From positions 1 through 30,616 of the forward strand of contig CAXQRU010000144.1 of assembly GCA_964226685.1 (NCBI GenBank): a stretch of DNA of 30,616 nt. The letters are read 5' to 3'. This stretch comes from CAXQRU01 sp964226685. GTDB taxonomy: Bacteria; Pseudomonadota; Gammaproteobacteria; Pseudomonadales; Cellvibrionaceae. The translations under genes and the position numbers were made by a program. Below, piece by piece: positions 1-7,149 of this stretch (position 1 is its first letter; every line of letters begins with the position of its first letter). Below the pieces are notes generated by a model, which saw only the letters and a list, made by a program, of their open reading frames with translations, was not told where the DNA came from and searched no databases.

Positions 1-80
1 GTTGTTTTACCGTGGTCTACGTGACCAATTGTGCCCACATTTACGTGGGGCTTCGTGCGTTCAAACTTCTCTTTTGCCAT
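1..80 (-). CDS. tuf: Elongation factor Tu, N-terminal fragment cut by the window edge
   Basis: Reading leftward from an ATG at 80, the 26 complete codons give an N-terminus starting [19 protein letters not shown] and continuing into GHVDHGKTT, the G1/P-loop of EF-Tu. EF-Tu carries aminoacyl-tRNA to the ribosome as a GTP complex. A GGAG ribosome-binding site lies about 9 bases upstream of the ATG. The gene follows four tRNA genes on the same strand, the thrU-tyrU-glyT-thrT-tufB order known from many Gammaproteobacteria, so this is most likely the tufB copy. The gene is intact as far as it goes; the rest lies outside the window. Confidence 0.97.
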
Positions 81-162
81 CGCAAGCGTCTCCTATTTTG
101 TGGGACATTGTGTTATTGAAACTAAAACCCTATTAAAATCATTTATTTACCACCCCGGAAGA

Positions 163-238
163 TGGAGCTCATGAGCAGATTTGAACTGCCGACCTCACCC
201 TTACCAAGGGTGTGCTCTACCAACTGAGCTACATGAGC
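163..238 (-). tRNA. thrT: tRNA-Thr (anticodon GGT)
   Basis: On the minus strand a 76-base cloverleaf can be folded. The acceptor stem GCTCATG pairs with CATGAGC, the discriminator is T and the CCA end is encoded. The anticodon loop is TTGGTAA, reading threonine ACC/ACU codons. The T arm holds the usual TTCAAAT loop. It is the last tRNA before tuf, 82 bases upstream of the tuf ATG, and is presumably cut from the same primary transcript. Confidence 0.96.
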
Positions 239-252
239 AAGTAACTCGAATT

Positions 253-326
<74 letters not shown>

Positions 327-370
327 TTACATTGACCACTGCTTTCGCAATAGCACTATTCATCTATATA

Positions 371-454
371 TGGTGCAGGGGGGTGGATTCGAACCACCGA
401 AGCTTGCGCGTCAGATTTACAGTCTGATCCCTTTGGCCACTCGGGAACCCCTGC
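371..454 (-). tRNA. tyrU: tRNA-Tyr (anticodon GTA)
   Basis: An 84-base class II tRNA on the minus strand. Acceptor GCAGGGG pairs with CCCCTGC, the anticodon loop is CTGTAAA (GTA), a long variable arm follows, and the 3' end is an encoded ACCA. The long variable arm is normal for bacterial tRNA-Tyr. A strong promoter-like element sits just upstream, so this gene may start a second transcript that runs through tRNA-Gly, tRNA-Thr and tuf. Confidence 0.96.
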
Positions 455-467
455 ACAAAGGCCGGGT

Positions 468-496
468 ATTCTCCACCTATCAGCAATTCGTGTCAA
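468..496 (-). promoter_or_regulatory. Likely sigma-70 promoter upstream of tRNA-Tyr, with GC-rich discriminator
   Basis: On the minus strand a perfect -35 box TTGACA (496-491) is followed by a 17-base spacer and the -10 hexamer GAGAAT (473-468). The bases between the -10 box and the expected start are ACCCGGC, a GC-rich discriminator typical of promoters under stringent (ppGpp/DksA) control. Transcription should begin near 461, only a few bases before the tRNA-Tyr 5' end at 454. The -35 box and spacing are strong; the -10 box matches consensus at 4 of 6 positions. Stringent control is inferred. Confidence 0.65.
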
Positions 497-549
497 CCCC
501 TAGGCGACTATGCATAAAGAGAGATTACTTGGCACATTGAGGTAATTAA

Positions 550-625
550 TGGAGCTGGTGAAGGGAGTCGAACCCCCGACCTGCTGATTACAAGTCAGCT
601 GCTCTACCAACTGAGCTACACCAGC
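550..625 (-). tRNA. thrU: tRNA-Thr (anticodon TGT)
   Basis: A 76-base minus-strand cloverleaf has acceptor GCTGGTG pairing with CACCAGC, anticodon loop CTTGTAA (TGT, reading ACA/ACG), a TTCGACT T loop and an encoded CCA. It is the first tRNA of the four-tRNA/tuf unit. The 95-base spacer to tRNA-Tyr is the longest in the cluster and holds the second promoter. Confidence 0.96.
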
Positions 626-635
626 GCATTAATTT

Positions 636-655
636 TTGTTTAGTCGCCTAAACAA
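636..655 (-). other. Hairpin with GNRA tetraloop just upstream of the first tRNA
   Basis: The minus strand reads TTGTTTAG, GCGA, CTAAACAA: an 8-bp perfect stem closed by the GNRA-type tetraloop GCGA. It is not followed by a T-run on the minus strand, so it does not look like a terminator for the SPOR gene ending at 667. If the predicted promoter at 664-692 is real, this hairpin forms almost the exact 5' end of the tRNA precursor. A 10-base part of it recurs inverted at 501-510. Confidence 0.5.
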
Positions 656-663
656 GGATGCGG

Positions 664-692
664 AGTTTATTGAATATCGTCCAATAACGCAA
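664..692 (-). promoter_or_regulatory. Possible sigma-70 promoter of the tRNA/tuf unit
   Basis: On the minus strand TTGCGT (692-687) lies 17 bases before TAAACT (669-664), followed by the GC-rich stretch CCGCATC. The -10 box overlaps the TAA stop of the SPOR-domain gene. Matches to consensus are moderate (3/6 and 4/6). Position and spacing fit the start of the four-tRNA transcript about 30 bases before tRNA-Thr(TGT). Confidence 0.42.
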
Positions 693-1344
693 GGGTTTTG
701 CATTCATTTTCTTGTTTTTTAATGGTGGCATTTGCTTTTAGGATTTTAGCCCACTGATCCTGGGTTATTTTTTCAGCATCCGCAGGAGAAATATGCAGCC
801 AGTACTGCTTTGCATCTTTTAGGACTGGCACAATTTCTGACGCATAGCCCTTAACATCCATATCCTTTTTTCTAGCCTCGGCAGACTCGATGCGAGTGTA
901 CATCCCAAGCGAAATACCATTTTCCAAAGCGCCATCTCGAATCACAAAACTATCGATGGATTTGGATTTTAGATCCTCAAATAAACTTCTTGCCTCAGTC
1001 CTTGAACCCAGAGGCGGAATTACAACCTGGAAAGCCGAGCTAATTTTGGTGTCTTCGATCTCCACACCAGCATCCACATCAAGCAATTCAAGCTGCTTTA
1101 CGACGATATTGCTTGCTGAACGCTTAATAAATGGCCCCAAACGAGTACAAAGTGGCTTTTGTTCTACTTGCTCTATTATTTTAGGTTGCACTTGAGCTTC
1201 TTTGACTTCATCAACCAAAAGAACCGTTGGTGCTTCAATCTGCTCACCCTCAGGATTGGCAACCGCAACTTGATCTGGAGACAGTAAGAAATAACCCGCC
1301 AAGCCAACATTTGCCATTAACAAGAATAAAAAGATGAATTTCAC
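667..1344 (-). CDS. Membrane-anchored SPOR-domain protein
   Basis: This 225-residue protein begins with one hydrophobic segment (about residues 2-20), which is a membrane anchor or uncleaved signal. A linker follows, then a region around residues 104-175 with the pattern of a SPOR domain (FQVVIPPLGSRTEA, later GMYTRIESAEAR). SPOR domains bind glycan strands lacking stem peptides at division sites, so a periplasmic, septum-related role is plausible but not shown. The start is GTG, overlapping the coaX stop as GTGA, with a strong GGGGGAG ribosome-binding site upstream. The same gene order (coaX, small SPOR protein, tRNAs, tufB) is known from Pseudomonas. The C-terminal 40 residues after the SPOR region are charged and match nothing I recognise. 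Confidence 0.82.
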   Translation of the reverse strand: MKFIFLFLLMANVGLAGYFLLSPDQVAVANPEGEQIEAPTVLLVDEVKEAQVQPKIIEQVEQKPLCTRLGPFIKRSASNIVVKQLELLDVDAGVEIEDTKISSAFQVVIPPLGSRTEARSLFEDLKSKSIDSFVIRDGALENGISLGMYTRIESAEARKKDMDVKGYASEIVPVLKDAKQYWLHISPADAEKITQDQWAKILKANATIKKQENECKTLALLDDIQ

Positions 1345-2054
1345 GGCTCTCCCCCAAGAATATGCTCCCGAGCTATAGTCAGTCCATCTAATACCAAATC
1401 GTGATGAAATAATGCATTAGGCTCACCCACTGACTCTAGCAGCCATTGGCCATCACCGCCAGCAAACACCAAAGTGCCACCCGATACCTGACCTAGCGTC
1501 TGCTTGACCGCGCCCACCAACATTGCCATCATTCCAGCATCAATGGCGCTATCTGTACTAGAACCCAACTGCAGAGTCTTTGGCCTAGCATTTTGATAGG
1601 GTCGACCTATTTTATCGTAGATAGAATGCCTCATCATACCAAGCCCTGGCATGATATAACCCCCTCGATGACAACCAGAAACATCGACCCAGTCTATCGT
1701 GCAGGCACTACCACAATCTACGATAACACTTTCACCATATTGCTGAAAGCTGGCAACCATAGCTAACCAGCGATCCACACCCATGTCCGACACTTTTGAA
1801 TAGCTATTACGAACACCTGCTAATTCACGCGAGGTCTCGACTCTAAAGACATCGCAAGCAAACTGTTGCTCAAAAGCCTGCTCCATCGCTTTATGGCTGT
1901 TGGGTACAACGCTGGCATACCATAATTGGGTAACGGGCTCTTGAATGGGCAAGACTAGGGATTGAAAGTCTTGGTGATGCATCATGCTGCCACTGGCACC
2001 ATTATTCAAACGCCACTTTATTTGGGTATTACCTATATCTAGTTCTAGAATCAA
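1341..2054 (-). CDS. coaX: Type III pantothenate kinase
   Basis: CoaX phosphorylates pantothenate in the first step of coenzyme A synthesis in the cytoplasm. The 237-residue protein shows the family signatures: N-terminal DIGNTQIKW (phosphate-binding, residues 6-14), MGVDRWLAM (91-99) carrying the conserved Asp-Arg-Trp, and VDCGSACTIDWV (112-123), followed by GGYIMPGLGM. Length is slightly below the usual 240-260. The start is TTG, overlapping the birA stop as TTGA, with AGG about 8 bases upstream; no ATG fits the conserved N-terminus, so TTG is well supported. It sits between birA and the SPOR gene, both overlapping by 4 bases, so translation is probably coupled. Type III kinases need a monovalent cation and resist CoA feedback (family knowledge). 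Confidence 0.93.
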   Translation of the reverse strand: MILELDIGNTQIKWRLNNGASGSMMHHQDFQSLVLPIQEPVTQLWYASVVPNSHKAMEQAFEQQFACDVFRVETSRELAGVRNSYSKVSDMGVDRWLAMVASFQQYGESVIVDCGSACTIDWVDVSGCHRGGYIMPGLGMMRHSIYDKIGRPYQNARPKTLQLGSSTDSAIDAGMMAMLVGAVKQTLGQVSGGTLVFAGGDGQWLLESVGEPNALFHHDLVLDGLTIAREHILGGEP

Positions 2055-3010
2055 GATGTTAACCTCAACGATACCTCCCCACCATTAATGACTCGAAGCC
2101 GCCCCTCACTCTCAACCAGCAATGCACCTTCCTGGTTAACACCCAGGGCAACCCCATCAGTTGAACCGCTTGCCGTTTGCACTCGCACTTGACGAGAGCA
2201 GCAAGCATCGTAGCGAGCCCATTCATTCATGTATTGCTGAAAGCCTCTCTCAGGATAATTCTGCAAAACTGGCATCACGGCCTTCAACATAGCCGCAGCC
2301 AACTCGTTGCGTGCGCGGTTGACTCCTAATGACCGCAAACTCACCCAGGGTTGATCAATATCGGCTCGCTCCATGGCAACATTAAGCCCAATACCCAGGG
2401 TTAAACCACACAAGCCCTGAAGATCACCACTGACTTCGATAAGAATTCCTGCCAACTTTTGATCATTGACGACGATATCATTGGGCCATTTGACACCCAC
2501 ACCCTTTACACCCTCACCATCAAGCCAACGGGCCAAGCCCGCACCCACAGCCAAACTCAAACCCGATAAAGATTGCACGCCGTCCTGAACCAACCAGCCG
2601 ATTGAGCAATAAATATTTTGCGCCATAGGGCTCACCCATTGCCGACCTCGACGCCCCCGCCCCCGCACTTGGTGCTCCGTGAAGCACACACTCCCATGGA
2701 CAGGCCCTTTCGCAGCGATATAGTCATTGGATGAGTCGCAGCTTAACAAGACATCAAGGATAGAAATTTGCCCAGCAACAACTGAGGGTAAAAGGCCTAC
2801 AATTTTTTTCTTTGAAAGCAAATCAAGCGGTCGAAGCAAGCGATAACCTTTCCCTTTCATGGTCTCGACAGGCAAGCCCATGGATACCAGGGCTTGAATA
2901 TGTTTCCAAATGGCCGCCCTTGTGATGGACAATTGACTTGCCATTGAGCTGCCTGAGTGAAACTCCCCATCGGATAACAAGGATATAATCTCTAAAGGCA
3001 AGTTAGACAT
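2051..3010 (-). CDS. birA: Biotin-[acetyl-CoA-carboxylase] ligase / biotin operon repressor
   Basis: BirA activates biotin to biotinyl-AMP and attaches it to the AccB lysine; the N-terminal domain can repress biotin genes. The 319-residue protein has a winged helix-turn-helix (about residues 8-60, including SMASQLSITRAAIWKHI), the biotinyl-AMP loop GRGRRGRQW (117-125), the KWPNDI motif (174-179) and KLAGIL (185-190), then the C-terminal SH3-like domain. The presence of the HTH means it is the bifunctional type. Its substrate AccB is encoded at 16636-17088. It starts at ATG 3010, overlapping the 3' end of alr by 8 bases, and overlaps coaX by 4, so it lies within a dense minus-strand operon. 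Confidence 0.96.
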   Translation of the reverse strand: MSNLPLEIISLLSDGEFHSGSSMASQLSITRAAIWKHIQALVSMGLPVETMKGKGYRLLRPLDLLSKKKIVGLLPSVVAGQISILDVLLSCDSSNDYIAAKGPVHGSVCFTEHQVRGRGRRGRQWVSPMAQNIYCSIGWLVQDGVQSLSGLSLAVGAGLARWLDGEGVKGVGVKWPNDIVVNDQKLAGILIEVSGDLQGLCGLTLGIGLNVAMERADIDQPWVSLRSLGVNRARNELAAAMLKAVMPVLQNYPERGFQQYMNEWARYDACCSRQVRVQTASGSTDGVALGVNQEGALLVESEGRLRVINGGEVSLRLTS

Positions 3011-4121
3011 ATGAGCGCCGATATCGCCGACCTAAACGAGTGAGCAGCTCATAACCAATGGTATTGGCCTCTGCTGCCAACTGATCCAGCGAGGAAACAT
3101 CAGGGAACACCTCCACTTGCTCAGGAGTAAAGGCCGAATCGAGCGAGGTGATATCGACCACAAAAGAATCCATCGATAAACGGCCAATAATGGGCACCTT
3201 ATGATCGCCCACCGACACCTTGGCACCCGTTAAACAACGGGGCAAACCATCGGCATAGCCACCAAAGACAATAGCAATGCGAGTGTCTGAACTGGCCACA
3301 TAGTCAGCCCCATATCCGACCGTATCACCTTGTCGAATCAACTTCACTTGCAAAACTGGCAATCTGAGCGAAACCACCTGCTTCATGGGGTTGGGTTTGG
3401 CTGGGGTTGGATTAATGCCATACAAAGCAGAGCCTGGACGCTGAAAGTCAAAATGATAGTCCTGCCCCAAAAAAAGCCCAGATGAATTTGCCAAGCTGTA
3501 GCTCAGTTCAATTCCAGAACGTTGGACGGCTTCACGCACAGCCTGAAATCGCTTTAATTGACGATCATTCAAATCATGACTGGGTATATCGGCGCAAGCT
3601 AAATGGCTCATAATGACAGAAGGCAGAATCTGTTTAAGCTGTTCAGGCTTGTCTTCCACCCAACCTATAAAATCCCGCCAGGGAATACCCAAACGATGCA
3701 TGCCAGTATCGACCTTTAGCACTGGGCGAATTGAAGTGCTTTGGGTACCGATAAACTCCAACCACTGATCCACTGCGACGTTTGAAAACAACACAGGCAT
3801 TAAATGATAGGTCACGCAGTCTTGCGGAGTGCTGTGAGATAAGCCGCCCAGAAGCACAATCGTCGCCTCGGGAAGGCACTGGCGCAGCTCAATCGCTTCG
3901 GACAAAGTCACTACATAAAATTGCTGACAGCCAGCCTCAGCCAGCGCTGGCGCCACCTTGGTCACTCCTAAACCGTAAGCATTTGCCTTTACCACTGCAC
4001 CACAAGCAGTTGGCGTCATAGAGGCAAGTTGTCGCCAATTGTCGACAATAGCTGAGATATTGATGGTCAATATGCCCGTAGGCACAACAGAGTTATCTTG
4101 CATAGCATCAACCATAGTCAT
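3003..4121 (-). CDS. alr: Alanine racemase
   Basis: This PLP enzyme interconverts L- and D-alanine, supplying D-Ala for peptidoglycan. The PLP lysine lies in AVVKANAYGLG (about residue 45 from the chosen start) and the second catalytic region is GYGADY; SALYGINPT and the C-terminal EVEVFPD region also fit. The open frame extends upstream to 4268, but those 49 extra residues overlap the PilZ gene and match nothing. I chose the ATG at 4121, which forms an ATGA overlap with the PilZ stop and gives 372 residues, the normal family length of about 355-375. A second ATG at 4103 is also possible. It is co-oriented with DUF1631 and PilZ upstream and overlaps birA by 8 bases. Confidence 0.94.
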   Translation of the reverse strand: MTMVDAMQDNSVVPTGILTINISAIVDNWRQLASMTPTACGAVVKANAYGLGVTKVAPALAEAGCQQFYVVTLSEAIELRQCLPEATIVLLGGLSHSTPQDCVTYHLMPVLFSNVAVDQWLEFIGTQSTSIRPVLKVDTGMHRLGIPWRDFIGWVEDKPEQLKQILPSVIMSHLACADIPSHDLNDRQLKRFQAVREAVQRSGIELSYSLANSSGLFLGQDYHFDFQRPGSALYGINPTPAKPNPMKQVVSLRLPVLQVKLIRQGDTVGYGADYVASSDTRIAIVFGGYADGLPRCLTGAKVSVGDHKVPIIGRLSMDSFVVDITSLDSAFTPEQVEVFPDVSSLDQLAAEANTIGYELLTRLGRRYRRSYV

Positions 4122-4480
4122 TGGGAGGGCGTTAAGCGCTCTAGCAATTTGGATAAACGCTTTTTTGATGACTGTGAACAGGCAACAATAACAGCTCCAA
4201 CCCAGTAAGTAGCCTCTGTGGTTGCCTCCTGAGACCACGCTCCATCTATTGAGAGCGAGATGCTGCATTCATCATCGATAGGCTCAAAAAGTTTGATGAC
4301 AATGTTGTGAGTTTGATCGGAATCAAGTGGCTTACTTACTAGCATCAGCAAGCCTTGCGCATGAAGATTCACCAGCCGCCCAAGAGGTGCCCCATCCTGA
4401 AAAAAAACCAAATATTCATGATCGACCGCTACTCGTTTGAGTTGCCGTTTTTCTGAGGGGAAAGGGATAATAGTGGACAT
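4118..4480 (-). CDS. Small PilZ-like protein, candidate c-di-GMP binder with altered motif
   Basis: The 120-residue soluble protein resembles a single PilZ domain. The N-terminal RxxxR motif is present as RQLKR (12-16). The second motif, usually D/NxSxxG, reads NLHAQG (38-43), so the serine is replaced by histidine. Beta-strand-like segments follow and the C-terminus is basic. PilZ domains sense cyclic di-GMP, so this is an inferred c-di-GMP effector, possibly weakened by the substitution. It begins 6 bases after the DUF1631 stop and overlaps alr by ATGA. DUF1631 proteins commonly neighbour PilZ proteins in related genomes. Confidence is good for PilZ-like fold, low for actual ligand binding. 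Confidence 0.65.
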   Translation of the reverse strand: MSTIIPFPSEKRQLKRVAVDHEYLVFFQDGAPLGRLVNLHAQGLLMLVSKPLDSDQTHNIVIKLFEPIDDECSISLSIDGAWSQEATTEATYWVGAVIVACSQSSKKRLSKLLERLTPSQ

Positions 4481-4486
4481 AGCAAG

Positions 4487-6616
4487 CTACTTTTGTTGCC
4501 CAGCTTTGAGCTTTTGATAAATACCCTCTAAAGCCCGCTCAAAGAACGGCTTGGTGCTACCGGCAATCAGCACCGCCTCACCAGCAATCATTTTTCTTGC
4601 CAACTCCAAACCCGTTAAAGTACAGGCGCTCTTTCCTTGCTGATTGACAAATAAGAATTTTGAGGCATGTATATTGTACCAGGATAACTTTACACGCCCT
4701 TTATCAGAGAACTCAAACCAGCTCCCAAACTCCATTAAACTCAAACTTTGCATTAGCTTTTTTTCATCCTGCGTCACCACTTCAGCCTCACCCAAGCCAA
4801 GCTTGGCCAAAGCCAAGGTCTGCAGTTTAGCTCTAAGGCTCTCACCGGCTGGAGGAATCGAACCGTTTTGCAAAACCAAACGGTGAAGGTGAACGATGGC
4901 TTTAACCAATTGCTCGGCCTTAGAACGCTCATAACCAATGGTATTTAGCCCTTGGTTCATTAACTGCAGGTAGCGCTTAAACATATCAATTTGGTGGCTT
5001 TTATCGGCCTGCAAGGTTTTGGGTTCTAGCAACCAAAGGGTGTCATCGATAAAAGCCAGCGCTTGATTCCATTGCGCTGATTGAGCAGTGAACCGCAATA
5101 ATACAAACGCAAGGTAGTCTGACCAAGGCTGTAGTAGTAGAAGTAATACAGCAGAAGGTAGCTCCTTATCTCGAATTCGGCCCTGCACTTCCTCATAGAC
5201 CCTAGCTTTGACGTCATGCAGCTTGGATTCACCTTTCACCTTCTCTCGAGAACGCCGCTCAACCAGTTCATGTTTGCGCTTTAATGCCGCTGCAAATTGA
5301 CCGAAATCCTGTAGAAGCTCGGCAAACAAACGAATATCTTGTTCAAAGTCATGAACGATTCGATTAACTACATTGCGAATTTTATTGTAAACATCATGCT
5401 CTGTAGCCGCATCTTCATTCACCCAAGCGGCACCGACTTCGGTCATCAAGTTAAGCAAGCGACGCGCGGGGTGCGTTGCTTCTTCAAAAAAATCTTGGTC
5501 GATAAATGCAACTTTTAGATACGGTGTATGCAGATGACTCAATAAGGTTTTAATCGAATCTGGCAAGTTTTCGTCGGCCAGCATGTACTCAAACAACAGG
5601 CCAACAATGTCAATCATCCTTGCATGATTTGGGTCGATAGCCGCTTGTTTGGACTCAGCTAACTGGCTCTTGAGTTCGTCGCCCAATGGAATATCTTGAA
5701 AAGCGACTTTTTCAGAGACCTCACCCAGCTGTGACTGCAAATTAGCAATGGCTGCAATAATCTCTGAAACTTCATACTTAAGAGCATCCTTTGGCAAGGC
5801 ATCATATTGAGCTAGGTGCGCCTGAAGCCAACTAACCGCATCAAACAATTTCGACTGATAGGCCTCGTCTGACAAATTTTGGCCGCTCACTATTTCATCG
5901 ATCCTGGGACGCCTTGGCGGAACGACTTGATCGCGAGTTCTCACCCTCACCAATGCCGGCTGCTCAGACACCAAACGCTTAGTGATGAAATAACTCGATA
6001 AATCTTGATAAAAGTTACTTAAACGTGCCATCACTTGGGCGTCGAATACTTTGTAACCCAAGATAATCGATGAGTTACCAAGATTGATTCGATGAATAAT
6101 TCGACGCAAAACACTGCAGAACTGCAAGGGACTAAAAGGATTATTCTCATCGGTAATGGCTTGCTGCGGCTGCATCAGAGCCAAAGCATTCGCAATGACA
6201 GATAACTCAGAATGATAGAGGTTGTTTGCCCGTTGACTGATCGAAGCGATAGCCACAGTCTGCTCGAGTGAGTCATTGGCCACCAATGACAACTCGGCTT
6301 GACCGTGATCATTATAGGTATTAAGTTCACGCTGCTTAAACTTGACGACATTATCCACGAGATAAGTCGCGAAATAGCGCAAAGCATCTGACTTTTCCAA
6401 TTGCAAGAGACGAGCATCCTCTCTCAACTGCATTTGCTGTTGGTTATTTCTTGCCCCCTCTTCCAGATGACGCAATTGTTCAATCCATTGATTAAAGAAC
6501 TGCATGATCAAGGGGCGCAAATGCTGATGCAACAATTCTTGACAATGAGCCAAGACAGAGGCCATTTCGTTTGAACTGAGCTCTAAAGGCTGTAACGAAT
6601 CTGACTTAGTTGGCAT
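4487..6616 (-). CDS. DUF1631 family protein of unknown function
   Basis: A 709-residue cytoplasmic protein, largely helical and rich in Gln, Leu and charged residues, with no signal peptide or membrane segment. Its overall pattern matches the DUF1631 family: an N-terminal region like LLHQHLRPLIMQFFNQ, a central DIVGLLFEYMLADENLPD segment, ARRLLNLMTEVGAAWV, and a C-terminal WFEF...LSWYN...FLFVNQQG module. Members have sometimes been mislabelled thymidine phosphorylase. No catalytic motif is visible. The frame opens at a TTG (6628), but the ATG at 6616 has GGAG six bases upstream and is the better start. It precedes the PilZ gene by 6 bases, suggesting a shared c-di-GMP-linked role, which is inference. 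Confidence 0.82.
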   Translation of the reverse strand: MPTKSDSLQPLELSSNEMASVLAHCQELLHQHLRPLIMQFFNQWIEQLRHLEEGARNNQQQMQLREDARLLQLEKSDALRYFATYLVDNVVKFKQRELNTYNDHGQAELSLVANDSLEQTVAIASISQRANNLYHSELSVIANALALMQPQQAITDENNPFSPLQFCSVLRRIIHRINLGNSSIILGYKVFDAQVMARLSNFYQDLSSYFITKRLVSEQPALVRVRTRDQVVPPRRPRIDEIVSGQNLSDEAYQSKLFDAVSWLQAHLAQYDALPKDALKYEVSEIIAAIANLQSQLGEVSEKVAFQDIPLGDELKSQLAESKQAAIDPNHARMIDIVGLLFEYMLADENLPDSIKTLLSHLHTPYLKVAFIDQDFFEEATHPARRLLNLMTEVGAAWVNEDAATEHDVYNKIRNVVNRIVHDFEQDIRLFAELLQDFGQFAAALKRKHELVERRSREKVKGESKLHDVKARVYEEVQGRIRDKELPSAVLLLLLQPWSDYLAFVLLRFTAQSAQWNQALAFIDDTLWLLEPKTLQADKSHQIDMFKRYLQLMNQGLNTIGYERSKAEQLVKAIVHLHRLVLQNGSIPPAGESLRAKLQTLALAKLGLGEAEVVTQDEKKLMQSLSLMEFGSWFEFSDKGRVKLSWYNIHASKFLFVNQQGKSACTLTGLELARKMIAGEAVLIAGSTKPFFERALEGIYQKLKAGQQK

Positions 6617-6705
6617 GGTCTTCTCCAATTCATGGTGCTTCGAGGAAATTTTTAATCAAAATTCAAACGTCAACATCCATGAATGACTATCGAGGCCATC
6701 CCTGT

Positions 6706-7149
6706 TTATAAGTCTCTAAATTTCTTTAACTCGCCCTCAAGGGCCTTATCATCTTCCACGTATCGAAGCCCTTGAGTAGCAAAATGTTTGGCTTGTTTTA
6801 TATTGCCCAATTGCTGATACGCTACCGCTAAGACCCAGTAGAAATGGGGTTCTCTGCGATCCATTCTCAAGCCTCGCTCGGCGTTAGCTATCGCTTCTTG
6901 CCAGCGATTGGCGGAAAGCGATGAGCGGCATTGTTGAATCATATTCTCAACAGCTGGCAACACTTGTCTGGATGCCGGCCCTACAACGGGAGAGCTTGGC
7001 GTCGCTGCCTGAGTTTGCTGAGGGTTAGCCGTCACCACCACTGGGATAGTCCTAACAGACACCGGTTTGTGAGAATCCACTCTCGTTGTGGTACAGGCTA
7101 CTGTACTGAAAACCAGACTGACTAGAGCAAGACGAAACAAAACACGCAT
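6706..7149 (-). CDS. lpoP: TPR lipoprotein downstream of mrcB, probable LpoP-type PBP1b activator
   Basis: A 147-residue protein with a lipoprotein signal (MRVLFRLALVSLVFSTVAC, lipid-modified Cys19), a proline/threonine-rich linker, and a tetratricopeptide-like helical region (about residues 70-140, including NRWQEAIANAERGLRMDRRE and FYWVLAVAYQQLGNIKQAKH). Residue +2 is Thr, not Asp, so outer-membrane sorting is expected. In Pseudomonas a TPR lipoprotein in operon with the PBP1b gene, LpoP, activates that synthase from the outer membrane; position and architecture match here. The ATG at 7149 shares one base with the mrcB stop (TAATG), implying coupled translation; a TTG seven codons upstream would spoil the signal peptide. 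The name rests on context and architecture, not an alignment. Confidence 0.75.
   Translation of the reverse strand: MRVLFRLALVSLVFSTVACTTTRVDSHKPVSVRTIPVVVTANPQQTQAATPSSPVVGPASRQVLPAVENMIQQCRSSLSANRWQEAIANAERGLRMDRREPHFYWVLAVAYQQLGNIKQAKHFATQGLRYVEDDKALEGELKKFRDL

Noticed and set aside
890..1195. Plus-strand 101-residue open frame within the SPOR gene
   Set aside because: It is antisense to a well-supported gene, has no family features and no ribosome-binding site. The same applies to the other antisense frames in 3782-4021, 10049-10480, 15345-15698 and 29814-30083.
4122..4268. A 49-residue N-terminal extension of alanine racemase
   Set aside because: It overlaps the PilZ gene in another frame, has no alanine-racemase-like features and is unnecessary given the ATGA overlap start at 4121.
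6617..6628. TTG start of the DUF1631 gene four codons upstream
   Set aside because: The ATG at 6616 has GGAG at six bases; the TTG codon overlaps that ribosome-binding site.
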